From: Gammaproteobacteria bacterium
GTDB taxonomy: Bacteria; Pseudomonadota; Gammaproteobacteria; Ga0077536
DNA: 64,000 nt
Direction of reading: 5' to 3'
Assembly (NCBI GenBank): GCA_024235015.1
Contig: JACKNG010000007.1
Span: forward strand, 226,501-290,500
In this document: positions 61,813-64,000 of the stretch, in pieces
How the letters are laid out: every line of letters begins with the position of its first letter
How positions within the stretch are numbered: the stretch's first letter is position 1
Position numbers and translations under genes: made by a program
Notes under the pieces: model-generated
Told to the model about the DNA's origin: nothing
Database searches by the model: none
The model's input: only the letters and a program-made list of their open reading frames with translations

Positions 61813-62442
61813 ATGGGGCACTCGCACGACCACGACCACGAGCACGACGGTTACCAGACCCCGCCCGAGAGCATCGCGCTGCGCGTCAAGGCGCTGGAGT
61901 CGCTGCTGGTGGAGAAGGGGCTGGTCGACCCGGCCGCCATCGATGCCGTCGTCGACACCTACGAGCACAAGGTAGGGCCACGCAACGGCGCCAAGGTCGT
62001 GGCGAAAGCCTGGGTCGATCGCGAGTACAAGGCGCGCCTGCTGAGCGACGCCACCGCCGCCATCGCCGAGCTCGGCTTCTCCGGGGTGCAGGGTGAGGAC
62101 ATGGTGGTGCTCGAGAACACTCCGGAGGTCCACAACGTCACCGTGTGCACGCTGTGCTCGTGCTACCCGTGGCCGACCCTGGGCCTGCCACCGGCCTGGT
62201 ACAAGGCCGCGCCCTACCGCTCGCGGGTGGTCATCGACCCGCGCGGAGTGCTCGCCGAGTTCGGCCTCGACATCCCGCGCGACAAGGAGATCCGGGTGTG
62301 GGACAGCACCGCCGAGCTGCGCTACATGGTGCTGCCCGAGCGGCCTGCCGGCAGCGAGGGCCTGAGCGAGGAAGAACTCGCCGCGCTGGTCACGCGCGAT
62401 TCGATGATCGGCACCGGCCTGGCCCTGGCACCCAAGGCCTGA
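61813..62442 (+). CDS. nthA: Nitrile hydratase alpha subunit, cobalt type
   Basis: Catalytic alpha subunit of 209 aa converting nitriles to amides. The metal-binding claw is VCTLCSCYPWP with Cys112, Cys115 and Cys117. Thr after the first Cys (C-T-L-C-S-C) marks the Co(III) form; Fe enzymes have C-S-L-C-S-C. WY near residue 135 (PPAWYKAAPYRSRVVIDPRG) is conserved. The N-terminus is His-rich (GHSHDHDHEHDG, five His in 12 residues), an unusual tail that may bind Co. GAGGAG is ~10 nt before the ATG. Operon with beta, accessory and permease genes. Confidence 0.97.
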   Translation: MGHSHDHDHEHDGYQTPPESIALRVKALESLLVEKGLVDPAAIDAVVDTYEHKVGPRNGAKVVAKAWVDREYKARLLSDATAAIAELGFSGVQGEDMVVLENTPEVHNVTVCTLCSCYPWPTLGLPPAWYKAAPYRSRVVIDPRGVLAEFGLDIPRDKEIRVWDSTAELRYMVLPERPAGSEGLSEEELAALVTRDSMIGTGLALAPKA

Positions 62443-62455
62443 GGAGGTTCGCGCG

Positions 62456-63112
62456 ATGAACGGCATCCACGATCTCGGCGGCGCACAGGATTACGGCCCG
62501 GTCTACACGGAGACGAACGAGCCGCCGTTCCATTACGACTGGGAACGCCGCGTGCTGGGCCTGTTCCCGGCCCTGTTCGCCAGCGGCGCCTTCCACGTCG
62601 ACGAGTTTCGCCATGCCATCGAGCGCATGGGGCCTATCGAGTACCTGCAGGGCACCTACTACGAACACTGGCTGCACGCCTTCGAGACGCTGCTGGTCGA
62701 GAAGGGCTTCGTCAGCGCCGGCGAACTCGCCAGCGGCAAGCCGGCCGCTGCCCGTACCGCGACCCCGGCGCTCGTCGTCGACGGCGTCGCGCCGCTCCTC
62801 GCCACCGGCGCCTCGGCGCGCATGGCCGAGGAGAAACCGCCGCGCTTCGCGGTCGGTGACGAGGTCCGCGTGGTCAACAGGCATCCCACCGGCCATACCC
62901 GCATTCCGCGTTACGCGCGCGGCCGGCGCGGCACGATCGCGCTCGATCACGGCGCGTTCGTCTACCCCGATACCGTCGCCCACGGCCGCGGCCCGCATCC
63001 CCAGCACGTCTACAGCGTGAGCTTCGCCGCGCGCGAGCTGTGGGGCGCCGACGCTGCGCCGCACGACACCGTCCGCATCGACCTGTGGGACGATTACCTG
63101 GAGGCGCCGTGA
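62456..63112 (+). CDS. nthB: Nitrile hydratase beta subunit
   Basis: Beta subunit of 218 aa that pairs with NthA and lines the active site. Typical stretches: the start MNGIHDLGGAQDYGPV, FHYDWERRVLGLFPAL, RMGPIEYLQGTYYEHWLHA and, in the C-terminal SH3-like half, RVVNRHPTGHTRIPRYARG with SVSFAARELWG. The Arg residues that contact the alpha-subunit oxidised Cys lie in EHW and HTRIPRYAR contexts. GGAGG is 5-9 nt before the ATG and the gap from nthA is 13 nt. Its stop overlaps the accessory gene (GTGA). Confidence 0.97.
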   Translation: MNGIHDLGGAQDYGPVYTETNEPPFHYDWERRVLGLFPALFASGAFHVDEFRHAIERMGPIEYLQGTYYEHWLHAFETLLVEKGFVSAGELASGKPAAARTATPALVVDGVAPLLATGASARMAEEKPPRFAVGDEVRVVNRHPTGHTRIPRYARGRRGTIALDHGAFVYPDTVAHGRGPHPQHVYSVSFAARELWGADAAPHDTVRIDLWDDYLEAP

Positions 63113-63552
63113 GCGTGGCCGACGACCGCTACAGCTTGCCCGGCAGTCCGTTGGGCGCGCACGACGGCCCGGTGTTCGACCACCCCTGGCAGGCGCAGGC
63201 CTTCGCGCTGGTGGTCAACCTGCACCAGGCCGGGCTGTTCGAGTGGAAGGACTGGGCGGAACGCTTCACGGCCGAGATCGCGGCGGCGCCGCAACGCGAA
63301 GACGAGAGCGTCAACGACGCCTACTACCGGCAATGGGTGGCGGCGCTGGAGCAGCTGCTCGCCGCGCTGGGCCTGGTCGAGGACGCTGCCGTCGGTACCC
63401 GCGCCGAGGCCTGGAACCAGGCCTATCTCAACACGCCGCACGGGCAGCCGATCAGCCTCGCCAACGCGACCTGCCCGCCGGCCCACGATCATGCTCACAA
63501 GCACGAGCCCCGGCGCGAGCCGGTGATGGTGGTGCCCGCGGGCGGCGACTGA
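63109..63552 (+). CDS. Nitrile hydratase accessory/activator protein
   Basis: Protein of 147 aa resembling the P14K/NhlE-type cobalt activators, which share an N-terminal resemblance to the beta subunit: DGPVFDHPWQAQAFALVVNL, FEWKDWAERFTAEIAAA, DAYYRQWVAALEQLLAAL. The C-terminus is His-rich (AHDHAHKHEPRR), suited to Co loading of the alpha claw by subunit swapping. The GTG start overlaps the nthB stop, giving tight coupling. The His tail mirrors that on NthA, so metal hand-off inside this operon is a reasonable inference. Confidence 0.9.
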   Translation: MSVADDRYSLPGSPLGAHDGPVFDHPWQAQAFALVVNLHQAGLFEWKDWAERFTAEIAAAPQREDESVNDAYYRQWVAALEQLLAALGLVEDAAVGTRAEAWNQAYLNTPHGQPISLANATCPPAHDHAHKHEPRREPVMVVPAGGD

Positions 63553-63658
63553 GCCGGCTGCAGGGCGGGCGAGGGGACCGGCGTCGCCCGCGGGTGGTGA
63601 CGGTCGGCGCGCCGCCGGCGCATTGGACGAGACAACCGATTCATCGCAGGAGACGGAC

Positions 63659-64000
63659 ATGCATATCGAACCCGGATTGGTCGAGGCAGGGAAACTGGGA
63701 CTGGGCTACGCGACGGCCGCGGGCGCCGTGACGGGCGTCCTGGCGACGGCGTTCGCGGCAGTGCGCGAGCGGGGCGTGTTCTCCCTGGTCGCGCGCAGCC
63801 TGCTCACCACGGCCCTGGTGCTGTGTTTCTTCGAGGTCCTGCCGCACCGGCCGGTCGGCGTCTCCGAGGTCCATTTCATCCTCGGCTCGACGCTCTTCCT
63901 GCTGTTCGGCGCGGCGCCGGCCGCCCTCGGTCTCGCCCTCGGCCTGCTCGTGCAGGGCCTGGTCTTCGCGCCCTTCGATCTGCCGCAATACGGCATGAAC
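63659..64000 (+). CDS. CbiM-like energy-coupling-factor metal permease (3' end outside window)
   Basis: The first 114 codons of a membrane protein opening MHIEPGLVEAGKLGLGYATA. The N-terminal Met-His start is typical of CbiM/NikM-type substrate components, whose His2 coordinates Co or Ni. At least three hydrophobic segments follow (AAGAVTGVLATAFAAV, SLLTTALVLCFFEVLP, TLFLLFGAAPAALGLALGLL). AGGAG sets the start, 106 nt after the accessory gene. Placed behind a Co-type nitrile hydratase it most likely imports cobalt for that enzyme. The remaining ECF components, if any, are outside the window. Confidence 0.75.
   Translation, partial: MHIEPGLVEAGKLGLGYATAAGAVTGVLATAFAAVRERGVFSLVARSLLTTALVLCFFEVLPHRPVGVSEVHFILGSTLFLLFGAAPAALGLALGLLVQGLVFAPFDLPQYGMN

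Noticed and set aside
61813..61850. His-rich NthA start read as an engineered or mis-assembled tag
   Set aside because: Codons are mixed (cac throughout with gac/gag between), in frame with a normal ribosome site, and the accessory protein has a similar natural tail.

Overview
The window is about 69-70% GC, almost fully coding on both strands, and has no rRNA, tRNA, CRISPR array or insertion sequence that I can recognise. The gene mix suggests a heterotrophic, high-GC proteobacterium, most likely a gammaproteobacterium that degrades lipids, terpenoids or xenobiotics. The evidence is a TctDE-like two-component pair, LrgAB, a formate/nitrite-transporter-family protein, a SpoIIAA-like protein, PEP/VPLPA-CTERM proteins and many CoA-ester enzymes. 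That placement is inference.

Layout. 1-4.3 kb: the end of a phosphoketolase gene overlapping a glycogen phosphorylase gene (carbohydrate mobilisation). 4.3-11.2 kb: an acyl-CoA dehydrogenase, a glyoxalase-fold protein, then an OmpR-family two-component system divergent from a SulP anion transporter plus universal stress protein. Between these lies a striking array of six half-sites spaced exactly 11 bp. 11.2-25.5 kb: mostly single-gene transcription units in alternating orientation. They encode two luciferase-like monooxygenases, two family III CoA-transferases, an MFS transporter, an epoxide hydrolase, an exported lactonase-like metallo-hydrolase, a thiolase-like protein, an exported methyltransferase, a small PEP-CTERM protein, and a mandelate-racemase-family enzyme coupled to a gamma-carbonic-anhydrase-like protein.

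25.7-36 kb: tsaC/sua5, a ThDP enzyme, a beta-lactamase-fold esterase, then a CMD protein, thiolase-fold protein and DUF35 protein. The last two resemble the steroid side-chain retro-aldolase Ltp2-ChsH2. After them come lrgAB, a Baeyer-Villiger monooxygenase and an enoyl-CoA hydratase. 36-43 kb is a stress block: a large MscS channel, a SpoIIAA-like protein, a coiled-coil protein, a two-TM protein, a ferritin-like protein, glutamate dehydrogenase and an FNT-family transporter.

43.8-52 kb: a hybrid histidine kinase and a NarL-type regulator (tail to tail) sit next to a 1798-residue surface protein with a glycine-rich repeat region and a VPLPA-CTERM anchor. 52-58.3 kb: an M20 peptidase, a translationally coupled pair of unknown genes, an RRM protein, an amidase and a sulfurtransferase. 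58.3-64 kb: a palindromic intergenic repeat, a styrene-oxide-isomerase/HabB-like membrane protein, a PF10118 diiron protein, a second Baeyer-Villiger monooxygenase, and a divergent cobalt-type nitrile hydratase operon. That operon runs alpha, beta, accessory protein and a CbiM-like metal-uptake permease that is cut by the window end. The amidase 4.5 kb upstream could complete a nitrile-to-acid route.
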